Below are positions 36,546 to 46,242 of a stretch of DNA of 64,000 nt, one piece after another (positions within the stretch are counted from its first letter, which is position 1; every line of letters begins with the position of its first letter). Origin of the DNA: JANYCO01 sp031416415 (GTDB lineage: Bacteria; Bacteroidota; Bacteroidia; Cytophagales; Cytophagaceae); contig JANOTP010000083.1 in assembly GCA_031416415.1 (NCBI GenBank), positions 25,450 through 89,449 of the forward strand, written 5' to 3'. Under the pieces are notes generated by a model. It ran no database searches. It saw nothing but the letters and a program-made list of their open reading frames with translations, and had not been told where the DNA came from. Position numbers and translations under genes: made by a program.

Positions 36546-36968
36546 ATGTATTTCTACCAAAAACAATTTTCCCTACCTGGCTACAAAAGAGGTTTTCATA
36601 TTATTACCTCACAAGTATTAAAAGCCTTACCTGAATTAGTTTCTATAAGTAATGGTATGCTACAAGTATTTATCAAACATACTTCTGCTAGTCTTACCAT
36701 AAACGAAAATGCTGACCCCACGGTACGCGTAGATTTTGAAAGCCACATGAATAAATTGGTGCCTGAAAACATGCCTTACTACAGGCACACAACGGAAGGA
36801 CCTGATGATATGCCCGCACATATTAAAGCTTCTCTCATGGGTAGCTCCGTCACTATCCCCATTACAAATGGTCGCCTGAATATGGGAATGTGGCAAGGGA
36901 TTTATTTATGTGAACACCGTGACCATTCGACTGAAAGAGAAATTGTGGTGTCCGCTTGGGGAGTATAA
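36546..36968 (+). CDS. YjbQ/UPF0047-family protein
   Basis: A 140-aa protein with the family hallmarks HTSASLTINENADPTV, HTTEGPDDMPAHIKASLMG and GMWQGIYLCEHRDH. E. coli YjbQ has weak thiamine-phosphate synthase activity in vivo, but the physiological role is unclear. It probably shares a transcript with the ABC ATPase 44 nt upstream. Convergent with scpA. Confidence 0.92.
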   Translation: MYFYQKQFSLPGYKRGFHIITSQVLKALPELVSISNGMLQVFIKHTSASLTINENADPTVRVDFESHMNKLVPENMPYYRHTTEGPDDMPAHIKASLMGSSVTIPITNGRLNMGMWQGIYLCEHRDHSTEREIVVSAWGV

Positions 36969-37039
36969 AAAATACTTTATTAAATTACTATCATCTCTAC
37001 TGAATGACCGTTTTACACAACAGCCATTCAGAAAAAATT

Positions 37040-37816
37040 CTACTCTTCCCATTCGTTAACCAACAAATGTTTTTCATCGTATTTTTCAATCCAAAAATTA
37101 TTAAACCCTTCTCCCAAATAGATAGTGATTTGATGCATTTGCAATAATTCCAGAATTGCCAAAAAACTATATATTAATTCTATTTTTTCAGTAGCCTCTT
37201 TCAAAATATCAAGAAAAGAAACTTTTGAGATTGAATTTACTTTCCTAAGTATATATTCTTTCTTTTCGTCAATACTATAAGGATATTGAACAACTTTATG
37301 TACAGGCTTATTTTTCTCTGCCTCAAAACGCACAATAACTCTTTCAAATACTTTTAGCAATTTGTAAAGGTCAAGATCCTGAAGCTCTGCTTCTACATCA
37401 TTTACCTCTGCCAATTGCTTTAATTCTTTTAATACATTCCCTCTTTTCTCTCTCTGTAAAGATGATTCCTCCAAAGCAGATAGCTCACCAATTACTGATT
37501 TGTATTTTTTATATTCTAATAAGTGGGCTACAAGCTCTTCCCTTGGGTCAACTTCTTTACCTGTTTCATCAATTACTGGTCTAGGAAGCAACATTTTAGC
37601 TTTAATTCTCATTAAAGTAGCGGCAACTAATATAAACTCACTAGCCAATTCAATGTTCATTTTTTCCATTAAATGGAGATAAGAAAGGAAATCATTGGTA
37701 ATTTTATAAATAGGAATATCATAAATGTCCAGTTCGTCTCGTTCTATAAAGAATAAAAGCAAGTCAAACGGACCTTTAAACAAAGGTAGTTCTATCTCAA
37801 AGTTTTCATTAGTCAT
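37040..37816 (-). CDS. scpA: segregation and condensation protein A
   Basis: A 258-aa kleisin of normal length. The N-terminal signature FEIELPLFKGPFDLLLFFIERDELDIYDIPI and the helix ELASEFILVAATLMRIKAKMLLP are typical. ScpA bridges SMC heads with ScpB in chromosome condensation. scpB and smc are not in the window. It is divergent from dxs. Confidence 0.95.
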   Translation of the reverse strand: MTNENFEIELPLFKGPFDLLLFFIERDELDIYDIPIYKITNDFLSYLHLMEKMNIELASEFILVAATLMRIKAKMLLPRPVIDETGKEVDPREELVAHLLEYKKYKSVIGELSALEESSLQREKRGNVLKELKQLAEVNDVEAELQDLDLYKLLKVFERVIVRFEAEKNKPVHKVVQYPYSIDEKKEYILRKVNSISKVSFLDILKEATEKIELIYSFLAILELLQMHQITIYLGEGFNNFWIEKYDEKHLLVNEWEE

Positions 37817-37956
37817 AATGTAAAATTATAAGGATAAGGCATAAACATAAAGGCTCACGAATTGTTATTTTTCCACTATCCACGTTGATAACTGGCAAAA
37901 GGCAGACTGGCTGTATTTTAAAAGGTATTTATTGGGATAAAATGACTGAAAATATC

Positions 37957-37964
37957 TATCTTTG
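37957..37964 (+). promoter_or_regulatory. -7 box TATCTTTG of dxs
   Basis: Exact TAnnTTTG match, with a TTG at 37932-37934 22 nt upstream as possible -33 element. The dxs start lies 32 nt downstream of the box. Confidence 0.55.
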
Positions 37965-37995
37965 TAGGCGTTGAATTTAATATAAGAGCAAGATT

Positions 37996-39918
37996 TTGAT
38001 TAAAGCGGGCAAATTATTAGCCGAAATTAACTCTCCGGAGGATTTGAGAAAACTAGACGAAAGTCAGTTGCATGAGCTATGCAGTGAATTAAGAGAATTT
38101 ATAATTGATAATGTCTCTGTATACGGCGGGCACTTTGGTGCCAGTTTGGGCGTAGCGGAACTTACAGTAGCACTTCACTATGTTTTCAATACACCAGACG
38201 ATCAATTAATTTGGGATGTAGGACATCAGGCCTACGGACATAAAATACTTACAGGAAGAAAAGACACCTTTCACACCAATCGACTGTATGGTGGTATCTC
38301 TGGATTTCCTAAAAGAAGTGAAAGTAAGTACGATGCTTTTGGTGTAGGACATTCTTCTACTTCTATATCCGCAGCACTCGGCATGGCTGTTGCCTCTGCT
38401 GTAAAAGGCGAAAAAGATCGTCAACATATAGCCGTCATTGGCGATGGTGCACTTACAGCAGGAATGTCTTTTGAAGCAATGAATCACGCAGGAATAGCAG
38501 GAGCCAATTTATTGATTGTGCTCAACGACAACTGCATGGCCATTGACCCCAATGTAGGAGCTTTAAAAGATTATTTAGTAGACATCACTACATCGAGCAC
38601 TTACAATAGAATGCGCGATGAAATCTGGCGCATGCTGGGTAAAATAAAAAATATTGCTCCGGGAGCTCAACAAATTGCTTCTAAAATTGAAGCCGGTTTA
38701 AAAGCTACGCTTCTTAAAAATAGTAACTTATTTGAGTCTTTACAAATCCGCTATTTCGGACCTGTAGACGGACACGATTTAGACCATCTGGTAAGTGTTT
38801 TCAAAGATATGAAAAACATTCCTGGACCTAAATTATTACACGTTCTAACCACGAAAGGAAAAGGATATTCTTTAGCAGAAAAAGATCAAACACTTTGGCA
38901 TGCTCCGGGTATTTTTAATAAAGAGACCGGAGAAATTGCGAAAAAAATTTACGACCAACCACAGGCCCCTAAATATCAAGATGTATTTGGTCATACCATT
39001 GTAGAACTCGCAGAAATGAACCCAAAAATCATGGGTATCACTCCTGCAATGCCTTCTGGTTCCTCACTTAACATAATGATGAAAGTCATGCCTGATCGGG
39101 CATTAGATGTAGGTATTGCAGAGCAACACGCTGTAACCTTTGCAGCAGGATTGGCAACTCAAGGCATGATACCCTTCTGCAATATTTATTCAAGTTTTAT
39201 GCAACGCGGCTACGATCAAGTAGTACACGATGTAGCTATCCAAAAACTTCCCGTTATTTTCTGTTTAGACAGAGCTGGTCTTGCTGGTGCTGACGGACCT
39301 ACACACCATGGCGCATACGATATCGCTTTCATGCGTTGTATTCCAAACATGGTAGTTGCCTCACCCATGAACGAATCCGAACTTCGAAATATGATGTTCT
39401 CTGCTACCACACATAGTGGCGGAGCTTATACTATTCGTTATCCTCGTGGCCAAGGCGTGATGCCAGTATGGAGAACACCCTTTGAAAAAATAGAAACAGG
39501 AGTTGGCAGAATCGTAAAAGAAGGAAAAGAAGTTGCCATTTTAACTTTTGGTCATATTGGAAACTATGCTGTAAAAGCCTCTCAAATATTGGCTACTGAA
39601 GACATCCTTCCAGCTCATTATGACATGCGTTTTGCAAAACCACTTGATGAAAAATTACTTCATGAAATTTTCAAAAAGTTCGATAAAATTATAACCCTTG
39701 AAGACGGTTGTCTCATGGGTGGATTTGGAACTGCTGTAATGGAATTTATGATGGACAATAATTATTCTGCTAAAATAGTTCGTCTAGGAATACCTGATAA
39801 AATAATCGAACACGGCGAGCAGCTTGAGCTTCATGCAGAATGCGGCTGTGATCCTGATAGTATTGTAAGAGAAGTAAAAAAGCTTATCACTAAGAAACCA
39901 GAAAAAGTGCTTTCTTAA
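37996..39918 (+). CDS. dxs: 1-deoxy-D-xylulose-5-phosphate synthase
   Basis: A 640-aa protein of standard length. The thiamine diphosphate site GDGALTAGMSFEAMNHAG with downstream NDN, the pyruvate-side segment DRAGLAGADGPTHHGAYD, and the conserved start LAEINSPEDLRKL are present. It makes DXP from pyruvate and glyceraldehyde-3-phosphate, the entry step of the MEP isoprenoid pathway. The only in-frame start giving the full N-terminus is TTG at 37996, preceded by AAGAGCAAG. A terminator at 39933-39969 follows. Confidence 0.97.
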   Translation: MIKAGKLLAEINSPEDLRKLDESQLHELCSELREFIIDNVSVYGGHFGASLGVAELTVALHYVFNTPDDQLIWDVGHQAYGHKILTGRKDTFHTNRLYGGISGFPKRSESKYDAFGVGHSSTSISAALGMAVASAVKGEKDRQHIAVIGDGALTAGMSFEAMNHAGIAGANLLIVLNDNCMAIDPNVGALKDYLVDITTSSTYNRMRDEIWRMLGKIKNIAPGAQQIASKIEAGLKATLLKNSNLFESLQIRYFGPVDGHDLDHLVSVFKDMKNIPGPKLLHVLTTKGKGYSLAEKDQTLWHAPGIFNKETGEIAKKIYDQPQAPKYQDVFGHTIVELAEMNPKIMGITPAMPSGSSLNIMMKVMPDRALDVGIAEQHAVTFAAGLATQGMIPFCNIYSSFMQRGYDQVVHDVAIQKLPVIFCLDRAGLAGADGPTHHGAYDIAFMRCIPNMVVASPMNESELRNMMFSATTHSGGAYTIRYPRGQGVMPVWRTPFEKIETGVGRIVKEGKEVAILTFGHIGNYAVKASQILATEDILPAHYDMRFAKPLDEKLLHEIFKKFDKIITLEDGCLMGGFGTAVMEFMMDNNYSAKIVRLGIPDKIIEHGEQLELHAECGCDPDSIVREVKKLITKKPEKVLS

Positions 39919-39932
39919 AATGGCACCAATTT

Positions 39933-39969
39933 CACCGATAAAATTTAAAAAAATCTTATCGGTGTTTTT
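39933..39969 (+). terminator. rho-independent terminator of dxs
   Basis: A 9-bp perfect stem CACCGATAA (39933-39941) / TTATCGGTG (39956-39964) is followed by TTTTT (39965-39969). It starts 15 nt after the dxs stop and overlaps the in-frame upstream extension of the hydrolase reading frame, which shows that extension is not coding. Confidence 0.85.
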
Positions 39970-39985
39970 ATTTAAATCCTCTTTA

Positions 39986-40762
39986 ATGCTCGAATACAAC
40001 GACTCTGGCAACGGTTTCCCTTTAGTGCTTCTCCACGGTTTCTGTGAAAATAAATCTCTTTGGAAATATTGCGAAAAAGAACTCGCAGCACACTACCGCG
40101 TCATCACTCCTGATTTACCGGGCTTTGGTGAAAGCAGGTTAGAAGACTCAGAAGTATCAATAGAATACTTTGCAGACAAAATCAATTCATTTTTAGATCG
40201 TTTAAAAATTGAAAAATGTATTTTGATTGGTCATTCGTTAGGAGGTTATGTTACCTTAGCTTTTGCAGAAAAATACAACGAGCGTCTAGCCGGTTTTGGG
40301 CTGTTTCATTCTACTGCATTTGCTGATTCGGAAACAAGAAAAGAAAGTCGAACTAAAACAATTGAGTTCATACAAAAATACGGTGTCCCAGTATTTGCAC
40401 AATCCTTCATTCCACCATTATTTTCACTTCAAAATAAAACACTTCTTAAAACTGAAATAGAAGAACTTATTATAGCAGCTTCTTCTTCTTCAGAAATTGG
40501 AGTAATCGAAACAACGAAAGCAATGAGAGACCGAAAAGAACGTATTGATGTTCTAAAAAAGGCTACCATTCCCGTTTTATTCGTAATTGGGAAAAGAGAC
40601 ACCTCAATTCCAATTGAAAAGAGTCTAGAACAATGCTACTTACCAAAAAGAAACAGCGTTCATTTTATAGAAAATGCTGGTCATATGGGCATGATTGAAG
40701 AAAAATCAGAAACAATTAAAATACTTTTGAATTTTGCTGATTTTTGTCTGGAACTCAACTAA
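39986..40762 (+). CDS. alpha/beta hydrolase
   Basis: A 258-aa protein with oxyanion motif LLHGFCENKSLW, nucleophile elbow GHSLGG, acid residue in GKRDTSI and His in ENAGHMGM: a complete Ser-Asp-His triad. Substrate unknown; the closest types are small-ester hydrolases or C-C bond hydrolases. The start is ATG 39986, because the longer frame from 39920 would run through the dxs terminator. Confidence 0.85.
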   Translation: MLEYNDSGNGFPLVLLHGFCENKSLWKYCEKELAAHYRVITPDLPGFGESRLEDSEVSIEYFADKINSFLDRLKIEKCILIGHSLGGYVTLAFAEKYNERLAGFGLFHSTAFADSETRKESRTKTIEFIQKYGVPVFAQSFIPPLFSLQNKTLLKTEIEELIIAASSSSEIGVIETTKAMRDRKERIDVLKKATIPVLFVIGKRDTSIPIEKSLEQCYLPKRNSVHFIENAGHMGMIEEKSETIKILLNFADFCLELN

Positions 40763-40932
40763 TTTGAAAATACACCTATTTTATGAATGTTTTTCTTAGT
40801 TTAAATCTAGCTTAGCCTTTAATTTTTTATTATATTACAACTCATGCTTATACGAAAAATGGATGTTATTCTAATTTCTCGTTTCTATTATATAGCCTGA
40901 TAAATTAATTTCCTTTAAGGAATAATAAGACA

Positions 40933-43863
40933 ATGAAAGTTTCTACATCAGCACCATTTAAAATTATATACTCCTATTTGGAGCACGAATACCTAGGCTA
41001 TTTATTAGAGGCCTATGCTATACAACTTGATCAAAATGGTAAACTAACCCTAAAGCATCAACACATCTCCGATAAAAATGCCAAAGAGTTTGCCGCAGGA
41101 ATGGAGGAAGACGATTTTAAATTAATCAAACTTACCGAAACTATTTCGCAAGAAACAATTGTCAGAAAATTTTATAATAAAAAAGTAACTCCACAAGAAT
41201 TCTTTTTAAAAGTATTTCATAAAGAAAAAGGAGATACCGCTATTCAGGATATGGTTCATTCTTATATTGAAACCAAGAAGAATGAAATGCTCCCAATGCT
41301 TCGTGACAAAATGCTTTTCGAAATGGGAAGTGATGGAGAGCCTACTTGGAAACATGTAACGGTACAACCAAACAAAGCTTCTGTGTTATTTCATTTCATG
41401 AGAAATGAAAATAATACACACTATTTTCCAACTATAAAATACGACGGGGAAAAAATAGATTTCCAATACCGAAACGCAATTATCCTCTGCAACTCTCCCG
41501 CTTGGTTAGTAGTAGAAGACAAAGTATATACTTTTGAAAAAGAAGTAGACGGAAATAAACTAAAACCTTTTCTCAAGAAAAAGTTTATTGAGATTCCAAA
41601 AAAAGTTGAAGAAACCTATTACGAAAAATTCGTTTCTTCTTTGATCGCATCTTTTGATGTACATGCAAAAGGTTTTACTATTAAATCTGAATTATACGAG
41701 CCCTCCCCTGTACTAATGTTTTCTGAGTTGGCGAAAGCTACCACAATGAGCATGTTTGGCAGTCAGACAGATGATATTGACGTATTGGAAGACAATGATA
41801 GCAGTATCGTATTTAGTTTATCTTTCCTATATGGTGAATTCACCTTTAGTGCTAACAACAATACTCCGTGTTATGTAAAAATGGAAAAGACGGAAGACTC
41901 CTACATCTTTCACAAAGTAAAAAGATCGGTGGAATGGGAACGCAAAATAATGGCAGACCTTAGTCTTCTTGGACTAGATATTAAAAATGGCAAAGCACTG
42001 CTCGAAAGACAAAAAGCATTTTCTTGGCTCAAACGAAATCAGGTTCCTTTGGCTGCTCTTGGCTTTAACATTAAACAAAACAGCAAGGATGAAAAAAAAT
42101 ATTTTGTTGGAGAATCTTCTATAAACCTTGAAGTAAAGGAAAACAACGATTGGTTTGATATAGAAGCGCTCATCCGATTTGGAGATTTCGAAATTCCCTT
42201 TTTACGAATCCGAAAATATATTCTAAAAGGTGTTACAGAATTTGAACTTCCAAATGGAGAAATTGCTGTAATTCCAGAAGAATGGTTTGCTCAATACAAA
42301 GAATTATTCGCCTTTGTAGACGACAACGAAGATTTACTTACGTTAAAAAAACACCACATAGCCCTTGTTGAAGAATTGCAAAATGGAAACCTTGCAAAAG
42401 TTAACATCAGCAACAAACTAGAAAAACTTCGCAACTTCGATACTATTGAAGATTTCCCATTACCAGAATTTTTTACTGGTTCGCTACGTCCTTATCAAAA
42501 GGCGGGATACAACTGGATGCAGTTTCTAAATAAATACAACCTAGGTGGCTGCTTGGCAGATGACATGGGTCTTGGAAAAACGGTTCAGACGCTTGCCTTA
42601 CTTCAACAGCAAAAAGAAGGTGGTGCCTCTTCTGCGAGTTTACTAATACTTCCTACCTCACTAATATATAATTGGGAAATGGAAGCGAAAAAATTTGCAC
42701 CGCAACTTAAAACATTTAATTATACAGGAATTCACCGCGAAAAAAATGTAGAACTTTTCGCAAATTATGATTTGGTTATCACTTCCTACGGAACAGCTAG
42801 AAGAGATATTGAATATTTAAAAAATTATTACTTTCACTACACCATACTAGACGAGTCACAAGCCATAAAAAATCCTGACTCTAATATAGCTCGTGCAGTA
42901 AAAGAATTGAAATGCAAACACCGTCTAATCCTTACGGGTACGCCGATCGAAAATAGCACCATGGATCTTTGGTCACAAATAAATTTTGTAAATCCTGGTT
43001 TATTAGGTACTGAAAGTTTCTTTCGCCGCGAATTCTTAAATCCAATAGAAAAGAAACATGACGAAGCAAAAACAAAACGTCTGTATTCCCTTATAAAACC
43101 TTTTATACTAAGAAGACACAAATCTCAAGTAGCTACTGAGCTTCCGCCTAAAGTAGAAAATATTCACTACTGTCAAATGTCTAAAAAACAGGAAGAAGAA
43201 TACGAGCGAGTAAAATCACAATACCGCAATCAGATACTGGAATCTATTGAAGAAAAAGGCGTAAACGGATCGCAGATTGTTTTATTACAGGGCCTGACTA
43301 AACTTCGCCAAATTGCCAATCACCCTAAAATGGTAGACGAAAACTACGAAGGTGATTCTGGAAAGATGGAAGACATAGTACACATGATGACGAGTGCTCT
43401 GGGCGAGGACCACAAAATTTTAATATTTAGCCAGTTTGTAAAACACCTAACTATTTTCAGACAATACCTTGACAAAGCAAACATTAAATATGCTTATCTA
43501 GATGGTTCTACAAAAGACAGACAAGGGCAAGTAGAAGATTTTCAACACAGCGAAGACATTCGAATTTTCCTTATCTCACTAAAAGCCGGCGGTGTAGGAT
43601 TAAACCTCACCTCTGCAGATTATGTATTTATTCTAGATCCTTGGTGGAATCCTGCTATTGAGCAACAAGCGATAGATAGAGCTTATCGAATAGGGCAGAA
43701 AAACAAAGTGTTCACCTACAAATTTATTACCAAAAACACTGTAGAAGAAAAAATATTAAACATGCAACGGGGCAAACAAAAACTTGCCAACGATCTTATC
43801 ACTACAGAAGAAAGTTTTGTTAAAAATCTTTCCAAAGAAGATATACGTACTATTTTTGATTAA
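40933..43863 (+). CDS. SNF2-family DNA translocase/helicase
   Basis: A 976-aa protein. The N-terminal 500 residues form a poorly characterised domain usual in bacterial SNF2 proteins. The motor starts with Walker A DDMGLGKT (around residue 542-550), motif II is DESQ, motif III LTGTPIENS, motif V LKAGGVGLNLTSADYV and motif VI QQAIDRAYRIGQ. DESQ instead of DEAH is common in bacterial members. The role is probably remodelling of protein-DNA or RNA polymerase complexes; no restriction or modification genes are nearby. Confidence 0.94.
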   Translation: MKVSTSAPFKIIYSYLEHEYLGYLLEAYAIQLDQNGKLTLKHQHISDKNAKEFAAGMEEDDFKLIKLTETISQETIVRKFYNKKVTPQEFFLKVFHKEKGDTAIQDMVHSYIETKKNEMLPMLRDKMLFEMGSDGEPTWKHVTVQPNKASVLFHFMRNENNTHYFPTIKYDGEKIDFQYRNAIILCNSPAWLVVEDKVYTFEKEVDGNKLKPFLKKKFIEIPKKVEETYYEKFVSSLIASFDVHAKGFTIKSELYEPSPVLMFSELAKATTMSMFGSQTDDIDVLEDNDSSIVFSLSFLYGEFTFSANNNTPCYVKMEKTEDSYIFHKVKRSVEWERKIMADLSLLGLDIKNGKALLERQKAFSWLKRNQVPLAALGFNIKQNSKDEKKYFVGESSINLEVKENNDWFDIEALIRFGDFEIPFLRIRKYILKGVTEFELPNGEIAVIPEEWFAQYKELFAFVDDNEDLLTLKKHHIALVEELQNGNLAKVNISNKLEKLRNFDTIEDFPLPEFFTGSLRPYQKAGYNWMQFLNKYNLGGCLADDMGLGKTVQTLALLQQQKEGGASSASLLILPTSLIYNWEMEAKKFAPQLKTFNYTGIHREKNVELFANYDLVITSYGTARRDIEYLKNYYFHYTILDESQAIKNPDSNIARAVKELKCKHRLILTGTPIENSTMDLWSQINFVNPGLLGTESFFRREFLNPIEKKHDEAKTKRLYSLIKPFILRRHKSQVATELPPKVENIHYCQMSKKQEEEYERVKSQYRNQILESIEEKGVNGSQIVLLQGLTKLRQIANHPKMVDENYEGDSGKMEDIVHMMTSALGEDHKILIFSQFVKHLTIFRQYLDKANIKYAYLDGSTKDRQGQVEDFQHSEDIRIFLISLKAGGVGLNLTSADYVFILDPWWNPAIEQQAIDRAYRIGQKNKVFTYKFITKNTVEEKILNMQRGKQKLANDLITTEESFVKNLSKEDIRTIFD

Positions 43864-43892
43864 AAAATAATTTTTTTGTATTGCTAAATTTT

Positions 43893-45914
43893 ATGAAAAA
43901 ATATGTAAAAGGAACTGTTTATATTTTACTGATTTTTTTAACATGTGGTGTTTCTTATTATTCTATTTTCAATCACTACCCTTCTAACATACATGCATGG
44001 GCGCAAGCAGATCGTTATGCTCTTTCTCTTTGTTTTCTTGAAAACGGTTTTGATTTATTTCACCCTTGTACCTTCCACTACAACTTACAATTCCCCGCAA
44101 AAATACCACTTGTAATAGAAGACGGCATTACCGCTGTAGATTTCCCATTAAATGAATATTTAATCGCACTCATCATGAAAATAACAGGCAATACATCACC
44201 TGCTATTTTTAGACTGTATATTTTAATCTATAGCTTAATTGGTTTACTCTATTTATTCAAACTGTCTTACCTATTTTCAAAATCAACTTTTTATAGTTAT
44301 GTGGTAGTTTGTTTTGCGTTATCGTCTCCAGTATTTTTTTACTACCAAATTAGCTTTCTTCCTTCTATCCCTTCTCTCGCTAGTCTTTTCATAGGCTTGT
44401 ACTATTTCTTTAGATATAAAAACACTTCGGTAAATAGTAATTTATTTTTAGCCCTACTTTTTTTAACACTCGCCGCATTGTATAGGCTTCCTTTTGTTAT
44501 TTTTCTTTTTTCTATTATTTTAATTCAACTACGAAACTTTGCAACTACGAAAAAAATAGTCTGGCAAGAATGCTTTATTTATATTTTTTCAATTAGTATT
44601 GTAGCTTCTTATTTTTGTTTTAACTCATTTCTTAGATATAAATACGGGTCGATTTTTCTCGGTGGAATTTTACCCGCCTCTTCTCCCTCTCAGTTTATTG
44701 AATTTCTTCTAACCTCCATGAATACTTGGGGCACACATTATTTTACTATATATCATTATTTATTACTTTTATTTTTAGTAGTCTGTTTCCTCTTTAGCAT
44801 CAAGGCTCCCCATAATAAACCTTTGTATTTTTCCTTTATACTTTTTGTTTTTTTATCCGCCTTAGGTGTTTCCTTTTATTCCGTTCTGATGATTCAACAA
44901 TTTCAAAACCACGACTATTACTTTCTCGATACATTTTACCCTATTCTTTTATTTGTTGCCTTAGTCTTTATAAGTACAATCAATTTTAAACAAAAAAGAC
45001 AAATTCTTATTTACCGTATTAGCCTCAGCCTTTTTATAATGGGAAGTTTTTTTTCCTGCTTCAACACTTATACCCTTCGCACCTCAACAGGTCCTTGGGA
45101 CGACACAGAAACAGAACGTATGAATTTTACCAACTCATCTGTCTTTTTAGACTCTGTAGGAATTTCAAAATCTGCTAAACTACTAGCCCTTGGTGTTCAC
45201 AGCTCTAATCTCCCATTCATTTTAATGAAGAGAAAAGGTTATCGCATAATTAATACTTCAAAAGAAGCTATCACAAAAGCATTACTACTAGACTATGATT
45301 ATATCGTTATGCAAAATGACAAGATATACAACGATATAATATGGAACTATCCTGATATCATTAATCAATTAAAAAAAGTATTCGAAAACGAACACTTGTC
45401 TATTTATACTAAACGTAATACACCAATTAACAGTTCTATTCTCGAATTTTTAAATTTTTCTAATAGTACAATAAAGACTACTACCACATTATCTTTTGAC
45501 TCTATAGAAGCATATACATTCATAAAAAACAGAGGTCAGTTAACCGATTCAATTTACCATTCTAAACCACATTCAGAATGTCTTTCTTCAGCGTTTGGCT
45601 TAACAATAGAGTTAACAGAAAAAGAATTACCTTCTGCTAAACCATCCTATGGTCTCTATGAAGGATATTTCTTTTCTGAGAGAAAAAACACAAATGCTCT
45701 CTTCGTAATTTCTATCGAGGATAGTGCTTATAAAAATACATACTATAAAAGCTATCCACTAAACAACTATATACAACAGCAAAATAGTTGGTCTAAGGTC
45801 TCTATTGGCTTTGGGTTACCTGCATTAAAAAAGGGGGATAAAGCTTCCCTATATCTTTATAATCCTAACGCCGAAAGATTATTTTATGATGACATTCAGT
45901 TGCTTGTTCGGTAA
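43893..45914 (+). CDS. GT-C type membrane glycosyltransferase-like protein
   Basis: A 673-aa protein with about 11-12 hydrophobic helices in its first 380 residues and a C-terminal soluble part. The first periplasmic loop contains HAWAQADRYALSLCFLENGF, like the HxWRQxD motif of the GT39/ArnT-like families, with Asp as likely catalytic base. The expected activity is transfer of a sugar from a polyprenyl carrier on the outer side of the inner membrane. Acceptor unknown. The start is ATG 43893 rather than TTG 43881. Confidence 0.7.
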   Translation: MKKYVKGTVYILLIFLTCGVSYYSIFNHYPSNIHAWAQADRYALSLCFLENGFDLFHPCTFHYNLQFPAKIPLVIEDGITAVDFPLNEYLIALIMKITGNTSPAIFRLYILIYSLIGLLYLFKLSYLFSKSTFYSYVVVCFALSSPVFFYYQISFLPSIPSLASLFIGLYYFFRYKNTSVNSNLFLALLFLTLAALYRLPFVIFLFSIILIQLRNFATTKKIVWQECFIYIFSISIVASYFCFNSFLRYKYGSIFLGGILPASSPSQFIEFLLTSMNTWGTHYFTIYHYLLLLFLVVCFLFSIKAPHNKPLYFSFILFVFLSALGVSFYSVLMIQQFQNHDYYFLDTFYPILLFVALVFISTINFKQKRQILIYRISLSLFIMGSFFSCFNTYTLRTSTGPWDDTETERMNFTNSSVFLDSVGISKSAKLLALGVHSSNLPFILMKRKGYRIINTSKEAITKALLLDYDYIVMQNDKIYNDIIWNYPDIINQLKKVFENEHLSIYTKRNTPINSSILEFLNFSNSTIKTTTTLSFDSIEAYTFIKNRGQLTDSIYHSKPHSECLSSAFGLTIELTEKELPSAKPSYGLYEGYFFSERKNTNALFVISIEDSAYKNTYYKSYPLNNYIQQQNSWSKVSIGFGLPALKKGDKASLYLYNPNAERLFYDDIQLLVR

Positions 45915-45960
45915 TTGAAAACTTTTATTTATATTTCATTACGTTAATACTATCCTATTT

Positions 45961-46242
45961 ATGAAAATTCAGGAAACAGAAGAGTTTAAAAAATTCGTAC
46001 GAAAAAAGTGGTCGGTATCGCTTATACTTGCCTCAATCATGCTTCTGGCTTATTTTGGTTTTATACTTACTGTTGCCTTTCGCAAAGAAATTCTCGCTAC
46101 AAAAATAGGAGATGGTTTAACATTAGGCATTCCCGTAGGTCTTGGAATAATTATCTTAGCATGGGCGCTTACTGGAATATATGTTCGTTGGGCAAACAAA
46201 CATTATGATAAAAAAGTAGAAGAATTAAAAAAGAAACTCTAA
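45961..46242 (+). CDS. DUF485 membrane protein, symporter partner
   Basis: A 93-aa protein with two transmembrane helices and a DUF485 signature (EEFKKFVRKKWSVSLILASIM, then GIYVRWANKHYDKKVEEL). DUF485 proteins such as YjcH are encoded before the acetate symporter actP. The stop codon TAA overlaps the ATG of the next gene by one base, so the two are translationally coupled. Confidence 0.9.
   Translation: MKIQETEEFKKFVRKKWSVSLILASIMLLAYFGFILTVAFRKEILATKIGDGLTLGIPVGLGIIILAWALTGIYVRWANKHYDKKVEELKKKL

Noticed and set aside
39920..39985. N-terminal extension of the alpha/beta hydrolase
   Set aside because: It would run through the rho-independent terminator of dxs; ATG 39986 fits the conserved start of the family.
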